In this document: positions 24,682-32,279 of the stretch, piece by piece
Numbering within the stretch: position 1 is the stretch's first letter
Layout: every line of letters starts with the position of its first letter
The notes under the pieces: model-generated
What the model was told of the DNA's origin: nothing
The model's database searches: none
Seen by the model: the letters and a program-made list of their open reading frames with translations, nothing else
Assembly (NCBI GenBank): GCA_018266315.1
Contig: JAFEAS010000060.1
Location: 1-33,601 of the forward strand
Length of the DNA stretch: 33,601 nt
From: Chloroflexi bacterium SZAS-1
Lineage (GTDB): Bacteria > Chloroflexota > Chloroflexia > Chloroflexales > Roseiflexaceae
Direction of reading: 5' to 3'
Program-made: the position numbers and the translations under genes

Positions 24682-25123
24682 TGTACATCTCCTATACTAG
24701 CTGCTTCGAGGCGCGACCCAGCGCGCGAGGTGCTATTTACCTCAACACAGGTATTGGAGATAGAGTGTAGAACAATAGTGCTATGTTGTCAATGGCTTCG
24801 TCGTACTCTTATTCAATAACCTAACGGAGTTTAGTGGTTCTGAATAGGGCTTGAGTTTCTCAATAAATCGATGATGTAAAGAAAATGTGCTACTATGTGC
24901 GTAGTTGGAGAGTCTGAGGTGAGAATGCTTTAATAACACAAATTACGCGGTCGGTGTTTTTCGCCTTCGGCAGATTGGTACGTTTGTATCATTGTGTTCC
25001 GCTGGTGGCGCTTCGTACCAACAGTGGGACACAAAAAACAGTTTGGTACCATGCATTAAGCTAGAAACCTTACCTGCTCTCGTTCGTACTACCAGTAGAG
25101 TGTTGAATTACAGGAGGCTTTTT
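24682..25123. other. Intergenic region between divergent genes: promoter and TTGGTAC repeats
   Basis: This 442-bp, AT-richer stretch holds the hydrolase promoter (24764-24792) and the leader of the zinc-ribbon gene. Notable are TTGGTACG (24975-24982), its perfect complement CGTACCAA (25014-25021) and a third copy TTGGTAC (25043-25049). A small TTGAG/CTCAA hairpin lies near 24850-24862. I see no convincing gene; the frame that continues upstream of the zinc-ribbon ATG to 24992 has no protein-like character. Confidence 0.4.
24764..24792 (-). promoter_or_regulatory. Promoter of the alpha/beta hydrolase gene
   Basis: The minus strand has a perfect TTGACA (plus 24787-24792), a 17-bp spacer and TACACT (plus 24764-24769). 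The transcript would start about 75-80 nt before the TTG start codon. Confidence 0.6.
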
Positions 25124-25372
25124 ATGGAACGTCAGACAACCTGCCCAGAATGTGGGGGCGATAATGTCTTTGCTCATAATGAAATTGGCGCAAGGGGTGG
25201 CTATGGGCCAGATCTGCTTCCCGGTTTGAGCGGAATATTCTCAATTTACGGGGCCAAAATGCGGGTGGTTTTGTGCAAGGATTGTGGGCTGATGCGATTC
25301 TACGCAAGTAACGAGGCTTTGGCAAAGGTTGGTACAGAAACTGGCTGGGTTCGTCTAACGGAAAACCAATAG
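25124..25372 (+). CDS. Small zinc-ribbon protein
   Basis: The ATG at 25124 has a strong CAGGAGG eight bases upstream, giving 82 residues. Two CxxC knuckles, CPEC (residues 7-10) and CKDC (about 50-53), are separated by a glycine-rich loop and a beta hairpin (IYGAKMRVVLCKDCGLMRFYAS), the layout of a four-Cys zinc ribbon. No partner domain is present. Such proteins can bind nucleic acid or act as protein adaptors; no function can be assigned. It stands alone, with long non-coding flanks on both sides. Confidence 0.75.
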   Translation: MERQTTCPECGGDNVFAHNEIGARGGYGPDLLPGLSGIFSIYGAKMRVVLCKDCGLMRFYASNEALAKVGTETGWVRLTENQ

Positions 25373-25386
25373 TCTACGCCATTCGT

Positions 25387-25469
25387 GATTGAGCGCACCT
25401 GTATACCGCCGAGATTATTTCCAGCAACATCTTTATTAATCTGGGTTGCGCCTGCAATTGCGCTCAATC
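25387..25469. repeat. 11-bp perfect inverted repeat, 61 bp apart
   Basis: GATTGAGCGCA (25387-25397) and TGCGCTCAATC (25459-25469) are perfect complements just after the zinc-ribbon stop codon. There is no U-tract, so it is not a classic terminator; it could be the end pair of a tiny non-autonomous element or a structured 3' UTR. Confidence 0.4.
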
Positions 25470-25540
25470 TGGTTAATCGCTGGTTGGATGGCAATAATGA
25501 AGTAATTCTCACTTGCAATCTTTCCGACCGTTGATTACTA

Positions 25541-25546
25541 TACAAT
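25541..25546 (+). promoter_or_regulatory. Possible -10 box for the small membrane protein gene
   Basis: TACAAT within an AT-rich ACTATACAATTTAT stretch about 80 bp before the ATG at 25628. No good -35 box is seen. Confidence 0.25.
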
Positions 25547-25627
25547 TTATCCCGCCGAGCACGTACTAGGTTTGATCTGTGCGCACTGTTTTCGGCGGGG
25601 TTTCATTCTGAAATCCTGTGACGACTC

Positions 25628-26056
25628 ATGGCACTGCATATTGCGCCCGAATCGCAGAACCAGCGACCTACCACTGATGGTTGGCGTACCGCCTCTGATC
25701 GTGTGCTTATTTCTCTCCATTATACCTTTGCGAGCACCCCTTTCTGGGCTGCGCTCATACTGATCATGGTTGCCGGGCGCGCCCGCTGGATTCTTGGCCA
25801 TACGGCATATGCTGCTCTTGATGATCCGCTTGAGGCGCTGCCGCATGATCATTTGACGACCCTTTTCCAGTTCTTGGTTGACGGAACTCTCAGCGCCGCC
25901 ATACTTTCGATCATCCTGATCCCAATCAGCGTAATCGTGTTACCGAACCTCATTACAGTGCGTCATCAAATCCGCGTGTTTACGCTGTTTGTTTTGAGTT
26001 GGATTCTCTTTCTTTTCCTCCCACGGCTTTGCATCTGGTGGTTTGCATCTTATTAG
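25628..26056 (+). CDS. Small membrane protein of unknown function
   Basis: This 142-residue frame encodes three clear hydrophobic segments (near residues 37-52, 82-106 and 117-139) joined by a polar loop with DDPLEALPHDHLTTLFQF, and ends in RLCIWWFASY. The hydrophobicity pattern and charged loops look like a real membrane protein, although no ribosome site precedes the ATG and I recognise no family. It converges with the glycoside hydrolase gene at 26334, with a perfect hairpin between them. Confidence 0.5.
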   Translation: MALHIAPESQNQRPTTDGWRTASDRVLISLHYTFASTPFWAALILIMVAGRARWILGHTAYAALDDPLEALPHDHLTTLFQFLVDGTLSAAILSIILIPISVIVLPNLITVRHQIRVFTLFVLSWILFLFLPRLCIWWFASY

Positions 26057-26263
26057 CATCCTAAATGATGTGTGACAAAGTCCCATGACATCTTGCATGT
26101 TGCATCTGCCTAAACACCTGAAGCGACCATCATGTAATTGCCGTCCAACATTGCGTTGCAACCAACGCTGCTTCGCGTCGAGCAATATTAAGCGAATTTT
26201 ACATGCTAGCATATGCTCAAAGTGTTCCCTAACCATCCGTGTCAGCGCGGCTGAACGCCAGGC

Positions 26264-26310
26264 GATGGACGGTGCAGCCTCGAGCATAGCTCGAGGCTGC
26301 ACCGTCCATC
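26264..26310. repeat. Perfect 22-bp hairpin between convergent genes
   Basis: Positions 26264-26285 and 26289-26310 are perfectly complementary over 22 bp, with a 3-base ATA loop. The stem is GC-rich (core GGTGCAGCCTCGAG). It sits between the stop of the small membrane protein (26056) and the stop of the glycoside hydrolase (26334), as a bidirectional transcription barrier would, but neither side has a U-tract. It could instead be a REP-like repeat or a mobile-element trace. Confidence 0.7.
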
Positions 26311-26333
26311 AAAGTAATCCAACAGCGTTGATA

Positions 26334-27668
26334 TTACACCGGCCCGCCACCGGCATGCACGCCCACGTCGTTCACCTCACTGGCAACCGCAGCGGCAGGC
26401 TTTGCGGCGAGTAGCTGATCGAAGAGGGGCATGCGGCGCGTGCGTAGCGCTGCTTCGGCATAGAGGAACATCGCCGCTGACCAGGCTTGCTGGGCATACC
26501 CCATCGGGTGACCGCTATCCCCATGCATCCATTCGTTAAATTCCCAATCGCTGTTGCTGCCCTGGTAGTTGGCGCGCGCCAAACTTAGTAATACCTGTTC
26601 GGCTTCATGAATCCAGCCGTGCCGCACCAGCGCAGCCACATGGAAGCCGCCGATCATCGGCCAGATGCCGCCATTGTGATATTGATGCGGAATATTAAGG
26701 TTGCGGCTGCGGTAGTACTCGCGCCAGTTGCTTTCGCCAGGGTAAATCGGTGGGTGAATCGCCTTGGTGGGATAAGGCTCGTGCATGCCAACCTGGCGCA
26801 TAAACCGCAGAATATGCTCGGCGCGATGCCGATCGGCGACACCGGTAAGGATGGCGAGCAAATTCCCCAGGCTATCGCACCAGTCGCCATATTCGCGGAA
26901 GGCCACCCAGGGCAGGTAATACGGGCGGCTCGAAATGGTGCCGATATTATGGTAGAGCATAAACCATTCGAGCCGAAACGATTTTAGCTGTTCCAGCTGC
27001 GTTGCGAAATGCTCGGCAACCCAGCAGCGGTCAATCCACATTAGCAGGTTCAGCCGCTCATGAATTCCGGCGGCATCAATTGCCAGCTGGTGTGCTGGGA
27101 TTGTGGCGGGCAGCGTACGGGCGATCTCGTGGTGGGCCAGGGCAGCAGCATAGTACAGAACGTTATCGTAAAGGGTGTTATAGCGTACCGCCAGCAGATC
27201 CATCCAGTCGCCAGCCTCAGGAATCTCGATCAGCCCGCATTCGTTCATGTCCTGGTATTCTAGCCAGATCATGGCGCGATCGATGCTAGGCCAATGCTGT
27301 TGCACAAATGCGTGATCGCCTGTAGTGGTGAAATAAAGGTAGTGCCCGAGGATATACCACAGATTGGAATCAGCCGCGCCTGCGTTTTCGGTGCTGACAT
27401 AGCCAGTATCGGGGTTAACATTCAGCTGAATCAGGCCGCGCGCCGATTGGTGCGCGGCCATAGTTTCGAGCGCGGCCCGCGCCGTGGCAAGCAACTGCTG
27501 CTCGCCGGTGGCGACGGCCCCGAGGAAGACCACGCCATTGTCGCGCGCCCAGATCTGCGGGTAGCCAGCTGCTAACCCGGAAGCGCGAAAGCCAAACGGG
27601 GTGATGCAGCGATCCAACACTTCACGCGCCCGCTGGCGGGCTTCGTCAATGTACTGTTCGTTGTTCAT
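26334..27668 (-). CDS. (alpha/alpha)6-barrel glycoside hydrolase (GH100/MGH-like or debranching-enzyme-like)
   Basis: The start is taken at the ATG at 27668 (444 residues) with GAGG six bases upstream; a GTG at 27680 overlapping the histidine kinase stop (GTGA) is an alternative. The protein has no signal peptide. Repeated helical blocks carry glucosidase-like motifs: GYPQIWARDNGVVFLGAV (candidate acidic residue in WARD), AGAADSNLWYILGHYLYF, EIPEAGDWMDLL, PHQYHNGGIWPMIGGFHVAALV and DWEFNEWMHGDSGHPMGYAQQAWSA. This is the layout of intracellular inverting (alpha/alpha)6 glycosidases related to invertase-like GH100, mannosylglycerate-hydrolase-like and amylo-1,6-glucosidase families. The exact family and sugar cannot be fixed. 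It is the last gene of an operon with a Ras-like GTPase and a histidine kinase. Confidence 0.78.
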   Translation of the reverse strand: MNNEQYIDEARQRAREVLDRCITPFGFRASGLAAGYPQIWARDNGVVFLGAVATGEQQLLATARAALETMAAHQSARGLIQLNVNPDTGYVSTENAGAADSNLWYILGHYLYFTTTGDHAFVQQHWPSIDRAMIWLEYQDMNECGLIEIPEAGDWMDLLAVRYNTLYDNVLYYAAALAHHEIARTLPATIPAHQLAIDAAGIHERLNLLMWIDRCWVAEHFATQLEQLKSFRLEWFMLYHNIGTISSRPYYLPWVAFREYGDWCDSLGNLLAILTGVADRHRAEHILRFMRQVGMHEPYPTKAIHPPIYPGESNWREYYRSRNLNIPHQYHNGGIWPMIGGFHVAALVRHGWIHEAEQVLLSLARANYQGSNSDWEFNEWMHGDSGHPMGYAQQAWSAAMFLYAEAALRTRRMPLFDQLLAAKPAAAVASEVNDVGVHAGGGPV

Positions 27669-27676
27669 CAGAACCC

Positions 27677-28879
27677 TCACTGCGTTATGGTGACCATGCT
27701 CAGATCGTGTGATTGATGATTGAGTTCATCGCTGACAATAAAGCTGACATAAAATGTGCTTCCTGCGCCGGGCGTGCTGTGAAACCAGATCTGCCCGCCA
27801 TGAAGTTCTATTAGTAGGCGCGCGATGTGCAGCCCTAGCCCGGTGCCTCCGGTACGTGGTGTTGTAACAGTATGCGCGCGAAAGAAGGCATTGAAGAGGT
27901 GCTGCTGATCATCTTTGGTGATACCCATGCCGGTATCTTCAACGACGACTTGCGCAAACCCCGCATCGCCTGGCTCGATGCGTATTGTAATTGCCCCCCC
28001 ATCGGGCGTGTACTTGCTGGCATTGCTAAGCAAATGCCCAATGATCTGCGCTGCCCGGTGTTCATCGCATAGGGTGAGGGGGAGCGCGTGAGCGATGAAG
28101 GTAAGCTGCTGATTTCGGCTAGCGAGCTGTGCCTTGTATTTGAGGCATTGCAATTCTACTAAGGTGCGCAGGTCGGTGGGGCGCAGCACCAGCTCGATAC
28201 GTCCGGTTTCGATGCGCGCCAGATCGAGCAGATCGGCGGTGATGCTACGCAGCCGTAGCACATTTTGTAATGTCGCTTGAATGGCGTGGCGCTGTTCAGC
28301 GTTCAGCGGGCCATACTCATCACTCAAGAGTAGCTCAACATACCCGAGAATGGGCGTGAGCGGATTGCGTAATTCATGTGCAGCGATAGTAATAAAGTCT
28401 GTTTTTATTTCATCCATTCGGCGCAGCTGGCTATTGGCTAGTAGTAATGCCGTTGTACGCTGCTCGATGGTGTTATGTAGCTGTTGCACTGTTTCCTGGT
28501 ATTGTGCAACGCGCTTGGATTGTTGCGATTGTTCAGTAGTATCGGTAATCAGGGCCAGAAACTGTGGCGCGGGGTCATCGCGCCGGTGATACGCCTGTAT
28601 TTGGATGCGAAAATATACTATATTCCCTTGCGGCGACGTGCGGCTGAGGTGTTCGAGTGTGAATTCGGGACTTACACCATTGTGCACCGCCTCAAGCTGG
28701 GTGATGCAATCGCGCAGTTCGGGCAAGGCATCCAGTAATATGCTGCCTGGAGTCAGATTCAACCCGCAATGCTCAATATATTGCGTACCCGCAGTCGCGA
28801 GAATACTCCATTGCGCGTTGAGGAGTAGATACGCCATCTGGTGATGGTGAAGAATGGCATCGATGATCGACGGATCCAT
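27677..28879 (-). CDS. Soluble PAS-domain histidine kinase
   Basis: A 400-residue kinase without membrane helices. A PAS-like domain (about 10-115, ending LALITDTTEQ) is followed by a short coiled-coil (about 117-158), HisKA with phosphoacceptor H168 (AAHELRNPLTP), and an ATPase domain with N box (HLLSNASKYTPDGG), G1 (DTGMGITKDD), F box (FFRAHTV) and G2 (GGTGLGLHIARL). It should sense a cytoplasmic signal or the neighbouring GTPase. No response regulator gene is adjacent, so it is an orphan kinase here. It begins 20 bp after the GTPase stop and overlaps the following hydrolase frame (GTGA), so the three are probably one operon. Confidence 0.92.
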   Translation of the reverse strand: MDPSIIDAILHHHQMAYLLLNAQWSILATAGTQYIEHCGLNLTPGSILLDALPELRDCITQLEAVHNGVSPEFTLEHLSRTSPQGNIVYFRIQIQAYHRRDDPAPQFLALITDTTEQSQQSKRVAQYQETVQQLHNTIEQRTTALLLANSQLRRMDEIKTDFITIAAHELRNPLTPILGYVELLLSDEYGPLNAEQRHAIQATLQNVLRLRSITADLLDLARIETGRIELVLRPTDLRTLVELQCLKYKAQLASRNQQLTFIAHALPLTLCDEHRAAQIIGHLLSNASKYTPDGGAITIRIEPGDAGFAQVVVEDTGMGITKDDQQHLFNAFFRAHTVTTPRTGGTGLGLHIARLLIELHGGQIWFHSTPGAGSTFYVSFIVSDELNHQSHDLSMVTITQ

Positions 28880-28899
28880 GTATGCCTCGTGCCCATACG

Positions 28900-29409
28900 T
28901 TATGATACGAGAAGGCGCCCTACCTGCTGAAATAACTTTTCAACCTCGTACCCTGTTTTTGCGCTTGTCATATAGAATGGTACCTCGTGATGGCGCAGCG
29001 CTGACTGCACATCACCGCGTGTAAGTATCTGCTGCTCACCATCGCTTTTGTTTGCGGCAACAATGTACTTACATCCGGGGTATGCGGTTTGTAAGGTAGT
29101 CATATGCTTAGAAATATTAAGAAGCGTTGCGGGGCGTGTGACATCACAGACCAGCATCATGCCCGCCGCCCCGCGCAAATAGCTTGCATTGCTTTGGCAT
29201 ACCTGCGGTTCGGTGGCAGCATCCCATAAGAGTAATACGACTTCGACTGTACCCCCTGCGAGAGAAATGCTCATAGGTTTACGCATCACATGAATCCCGA
29301 AGGTATGCTGCTGCTGATCATCGAAGCGCTGATATATAAATCGGTGGAGCAGACTGGTTTTTCCAACGGCGCTATCGCCAAGCAGGCAAATTTTTTTGCT
29401 GATACTCAT
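28900..29409 (-). CDS. Rab/Ras-like small GTPase
   Basis: This 169-residue protein is a stand-alone small GTPase: P-loop GDSAVGKTS (11-19), a switch I Thr candidate at T36, NKSD (120-123) for guanine recognition and SAK (149-151). The overall order resembles eukaryotic Rab/Ras and bacterial MglA/Roc-type proteins. The switch II motif, normally WDTAGQE, reads WDAATEP (62-68): D63 is kept, but the invariant Gly is Thr and the catalytic Gln position is Glu. This suggests altered switching or slow intrinsic hydrolysis. There is no C-terminal Cys for lipidation. The adjacent histidine kinase gene suggests the GTPase feeds a phosphorelay (inference). The ATG at 29409 has only a weak ribosome site. 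Confidence 0.9.
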   Translation of the reverse strand: MSISKKICLLGDSAVGKTSLLHRFIYQRFDDQQQHTFGIHVMRKPMSISLAGGTVEVVLLLWDAATEPQVCQSNASYLRGAAGMMLVCDVTRPATLLNISKHMTTLQTAYPGCKYIVAANKSDGEQQILTRGDVQSALRHHEVPFYMTSAKTGYEVEKLFQQVGRLLVS

Positions 29410-29559
29410 GCATACTCACTGTCACAGGCTGTGCATGCCATGCAAGCGCTGTACCAAAAGTATATACGCGGCTCGTAGTGTGTCGGTATCAGCTTATGCT
29501 CTAGGCCGTTTTGGGCATGCACGGGGGGAGCGTTTAGGATATAGTTATCTATCTATAAT

Positions 29560-29568
29560 ATTGTACCA
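29560..29568 (-). promoter_or_regulatory. Extended -10 promoter of the GTPase operon
   Basis: The minus strand reads TGGTACAAT (TACAAT at plus 29560-29565), identical to the box before the sugar ABC operon. No clear -35 is seen. It implies a leader of about 145 nt. Confidence 0.4.
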
Positions 29569-29846
29569 AAGGCTATCGGAGAAATATTTGGTAAGGTCTG
29601 TAGTGCGCCTCAGGCCTGATCTAGCGTTGCAGGTAGGCTCAACTATTCGGCAAATCAATATAGCTGCGCCGGTATGTTCAGCTTACCGCGCTGTGGATTG
29701 TAGGGCACAAATAGATAGAACAATCATACCATATTGCAGCTGTAATGTAATTTGGCACCAGCGAAGCAAACGAGCAGTGATAGTATAGCCGGAAGTGTTG
29801 GCGGGCACCTTTATTCTGCGCATTGTTGGCAAGCAGCGCGGTAATA

Positions 29847-29865
29847 CACATGCATGTGGTAGAAT
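29847..29865 (+). promoter_or_regulatory. Extended -10 promoter overlapped by a 12-bp palindrome
   Basis: TGGTAGAAT (29857-29865) is an extended -10 for the GH13-fold gene at 29927. The perfect palindrome CACATGCATGTG (29847-29858) overlaps its TG element, a position where a bound repressor would exclude RNA polymerase. Confidence 0.4.
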
Positions 29866-29926
29866 ATTGCCGATTACTCAATATGCTCCCCATCGCACTG
29901 CCCGACCATAGCCCAGGGAACGCCGA

Positions 29927-32191
29927 ATGGTCGCTTTTACCACCAGTCAACAGCGTAATCGTATTTGTGTCGCTACGCCAGAACTCAGTATCGCATTTTC
30001 ACTTGAAGATGGTGGACTCTGCGAGCTACGCCGTGTAAACGGTTCGAATGTAGTGGGCTTTGGTCGCCCCATGCCCGTGGTGGATGTGCGTCTGCACGAT
30101 CGCGGATGGCTGGCGAACCAGAGCTTTGTACGCTATTTACACCATTCCGTCGGCGAGCGCGATGGCGCGGTTGAGCTGTGTATTACAATCGGTATTGGCC
30201 CGCTCATCGCACAAGATCGCTATCGTATCACTGGAACCCTAGTAGCGCGTACTGTTCTGCTGCGCAACGTTGGCGAAGACCCCGTTCAGCTTTATGGTAT
30301 GCGCTTGCTCCTCCCATGGGTGTGTGTTGGCGCGCTCGAATCGTGTCGTTTTGATGCGCCGGGTAACCGCACCCAACCATACCTACCCCTGACACTGGCT
30401 GCCCGCTACCGCGAAGGCGCAGCCTTACCCACCGAGCTGCGCTTTGAGCGCGCGCCTACTGAAGGCCCAGGCGTGCTTATGCTGCACGATCCCGACAGCG
30501 AAGAAACATTGGCATGCTGGTATTACAGCCTGGATCATACTGCGCTACCTCTTATACAGGGTAACGACCGGGCACTTACCTTTACTCACGAAGTTGAGAT
30601 CGACGCGCAGCTCGCAGCAGATGACGAAATTGTGGTTGCTACCCAATACTTGCTGTTGGTACACGAACCCTGGCAGGCCGCGCTAAGCGCAATTCAGCGC
30701 ACATGGCGGTTCTGTGGGATGCGTGTGTTAGAGCAGCCAGTAGCGTGGTTGCGTGATGCGGCGATCTACGAAACGCACCCGGCGCTGTGGGGTGGGTTTG
30801 CGGCGCTGACGCGCGCGCTGCCGCGCCTACAGGCGCTCGGGTTGAATACCGTATGTTTGCTGCCAATATGGGATTTCGCAAACACCAGGGGCCAGCTATG
30901 GGATGGTAACTGGGCAGGCTCGGGCAACCTGCACGCACTCCGCGATTTCGAACAGCTCGATCCAACGTTGGGCAGCGCCGATGATCTGCGTGCACTGGTT
31001 GCGGCGGCGCATGTGCTTACCATGCGTGTGCTGCTCGATCTGCCACTTGAGGGTTGTGCCATCCAGGCCCCATTGCTGCAACAACATCCAGAATGGTTCT
31101 GCAGTGATACTGCCGGGCAGCCCGAGCAGGGTGTACAATTGCCCGATAGTGTTGCCTTTGATTGGGCACAGGCAGGTTTGCGTGCCTATATGCTCGATTG
31201 GGCGCTACAGCAACTTCAGCACTACCAATTCGATGGTTTTCGTATTACGCCTCCGCGGGCAGCACCCCAGACTATGCCGCAGTCGGAGCTAACCCTGCCA
31301 GCCCCGCGCATGGGTGTGCTCGATCTGCTCGAACGGCTGCGAGCTGGCATTGGTGCGCAATCGGGCGCGGCTCTGATTGGCGCGCTTGAAGGCCCACTAT
31401 ATGAAATGGTGCACGATGGCGCCTTGCACGAAGTAAGCCATCATATGTTCATGCAGCTCGGGCTTGGGCGCATTACCCCAGGCGATTTAGGCGCATGGCT
31501 CGAAGAGGCTAGCCGGGCAATTCCACGCAGCGCTGCGCCGATCTGCTTTACCGAATATTATCGTACCCCCCTTATAAGCCCGCTGGCCGATGGCCTGCGT
31601 GGCTCACGCCTGAGCCGGATGCTGCTGGCTGGTATGGTATTGTGTGGCTTTGTGCCGCTAATTGGGCACGATCAGGATAAAGTAGATGGCGAGTTCTTGT
31701 ACCGCTTGCTCCATGCGCGCGAAGAATACCCGGCCTTACGCTATGGTCAGGCACTCTATAATGTACTACCCTGTTCGAGTCAGCAAGTATTTGCGGTATT
31801 GCGCACGCTGGCGCACGAGCATATTGTCGGAATACTGAATGTCGGCCCGCATAAACACACCATTACGCTCAGCCTACCCGTCGATCGGCTGGGCCTGGCC
31901 GAGGGCAATTACGAGCTTTTTGAGCTCTTTACGCGCCAGGTATGGGAAGAAAACGGTTGCCGGGTGTGGGCGCGCGATGATCTCCTGGCCGTGCACCTGA
32001 CGCTCGAACCATTTCTTGCATATGGGCTTGTTGTGCGCACTGCGACAATAGCCTCGCCCACGCCTGACAATGAGGCCAGTGACGCACAGCTCACTGAATT
32101 GCTGCTCCCAACCCTGGCACATTGCGAAGTTGCGGCGGCAGTGAGCGGGCGCAGCCGGGCGCGGCGTGGCCGGGCCGGCGGTTCGGCTTGA
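29927..32191 (+). CDS. GH13-fold (alpha-amylase-like) protein with degenerate active site
   Basis: This 754-residue cytoplasmic protein (no signal peptide) has an N-terminal beta-rich domain (about 10-265), a TIM-barrel-like region (about 275-610) with alpha-amylase features, a C-terminal beta domain (about 620-705) and a basic tail (SRARRGRAGG). The barrel contains AIYETHPALWGGFAAL, LGLNTVCLLPIW (as in GGxxG-LGxTxVxLxPI), D371 in LLDLPLEG (region I, Asn-His lost), D436-GFRI-T441 (region II, where the nucleophile Asp should be), E488 in GALEGP (possible acid/base) and H581-D582 (region IV). The nucleophile is missing, so normal retaining hydrolysis is unlikely; a sugar-binding or regulatory role is possible. 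The ATG at 29927 has AGGGA upstream. It is divergent from the operon containing another glycosidase. Confidence 0.75.
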   Translation: MVAFTTSQQRNRICVATPELSIAFSLEDGGLCELRRVNGSNVVGFGRPMPVVDVRLHDRGWLANQSFVRYLHHSVGERDGAVELCITIGIGPLIAQDRYRITGTLVARTVLLRNVGEDPVQLYGMRLLLPWVCVGALESCRFDAPGNRTQPYLPLTLAARYREGAALPTELRFERAPTEGPGVLMLHDPDSEETLACWYYSLDHTALPLIQGNDRALTFTHEVEIDAQLAADDEIVVATQYLLLVHEPWQAALSAIQRTWRFCGMRVLEQPVAWLRDAAIYETHPALWGGFAALTRALPRLQALGLNTVCLLPIWDFANTRGQLWDGNWAGSGNLHALRDFEQLDPTLGSADDLRALVAAAHVLTMRVLLDLPLEGCAIQAPLLQQHPEWFCSDTAGQPEQGVQLPDSVAFDWAQAGLRAYMLDWALQQLQHYQFDGFRITPPRAAPQTMPQSELTLPAPRMGVLDLLERLRAGIGAQSGAALIGALEGPLYEMVHDGALHEVSHHMFMQLGLGRITPGDLGAWLEEASRAIPRSAAPICFTEYYRTPLISPLADGLRGSRLSRMLLAGMVLCGFVPLIGHDQDKVDGEFLYRLLHAREEYPALRYGQALYNVLPCSSQQVFAVLRTLAHEHIVGILNVGPHKHTITLSLPVDRLGLAEGNYELFELFTRQVWEENGCRVWARDDLLAVHLTLEPFLAYGLVVRTATIASPTPDNEASDAQLTELLLPTLAHCEVAAAVSGRSRARRGRAGGSA

Positions 32192-32225
32192 CGCTAGCCT
32201 GGGCGTAGGATATAGTAACGCTATA
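32188..32225 (+). promoter_or_regulatory. Promoter and candidate operator of the DtxR-family gene
   Basis: TTGACG (32188-32193), a 17-bp spacer and TATAGT (32211-32216) form a near-consensus promoter overlapping the upstream stop codon. TATAG-N5-CTATA (32211-32225) is an inverted repeat on the -10 and start site. A second imperfect palindrome, ATTAGGC-AC-GCCAAAT (one mismatch per arm), follows at about 32230-32245 and resembles DtxR/IdeR-type TTAGG sites. Confidence 0.55.
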
Positions 32226-32279
32226 CATAAATTAGGCACGCCAAATACTGGATTTCGTGTACTCGAAAAGGAACAATCT

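Larger units (their letters stand above)
29410..29926. other. 517-bp divergent intergenic region with two promoters
   Basis: It separates the GTPase operon (minus) from the GH13-fold gene (plus). It holds an extended -10 for each direction (29560-29568 minus, 29857-29865 plus), the palindromes CACAGGCTGTG (29423-29433) and CACATGCATGTG (29847-29858), and two TTTGGTACA copies read on the minus strand (near 29451-29459 and 29562-29570). Frames of 90-130 codons inside it have no protein-like composition or ribosome sites, so I see no gene. Confidence 0.4.

Noticed and set aside
25300..25545. 81-codon minus-strand frame after the zinc-ribbon gene
   Set aside because: The composition is somewhat protein-like, but it has only a TTG start without a ribosome site, overlaps the zinc-ribbon gene and spans the inverted repeat.
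25940..26302. 120-codon minus-strand frame, considered as a transposase relic
   Set aside because: No DDE or other transposase motif, and it overlaps the hairpin and the membrane protein gene.
26264..26310. Rho-independent terminator
   Set aside because: The stem is perfect, but neither strand has the following U-tract, so I list it as a hairpin only.
29396..29788. 130-codon frame in the divergent intergenic region
   Set aside because: Erratic composition, no ribosome site, and it crosses the promoters of both flanking genes.
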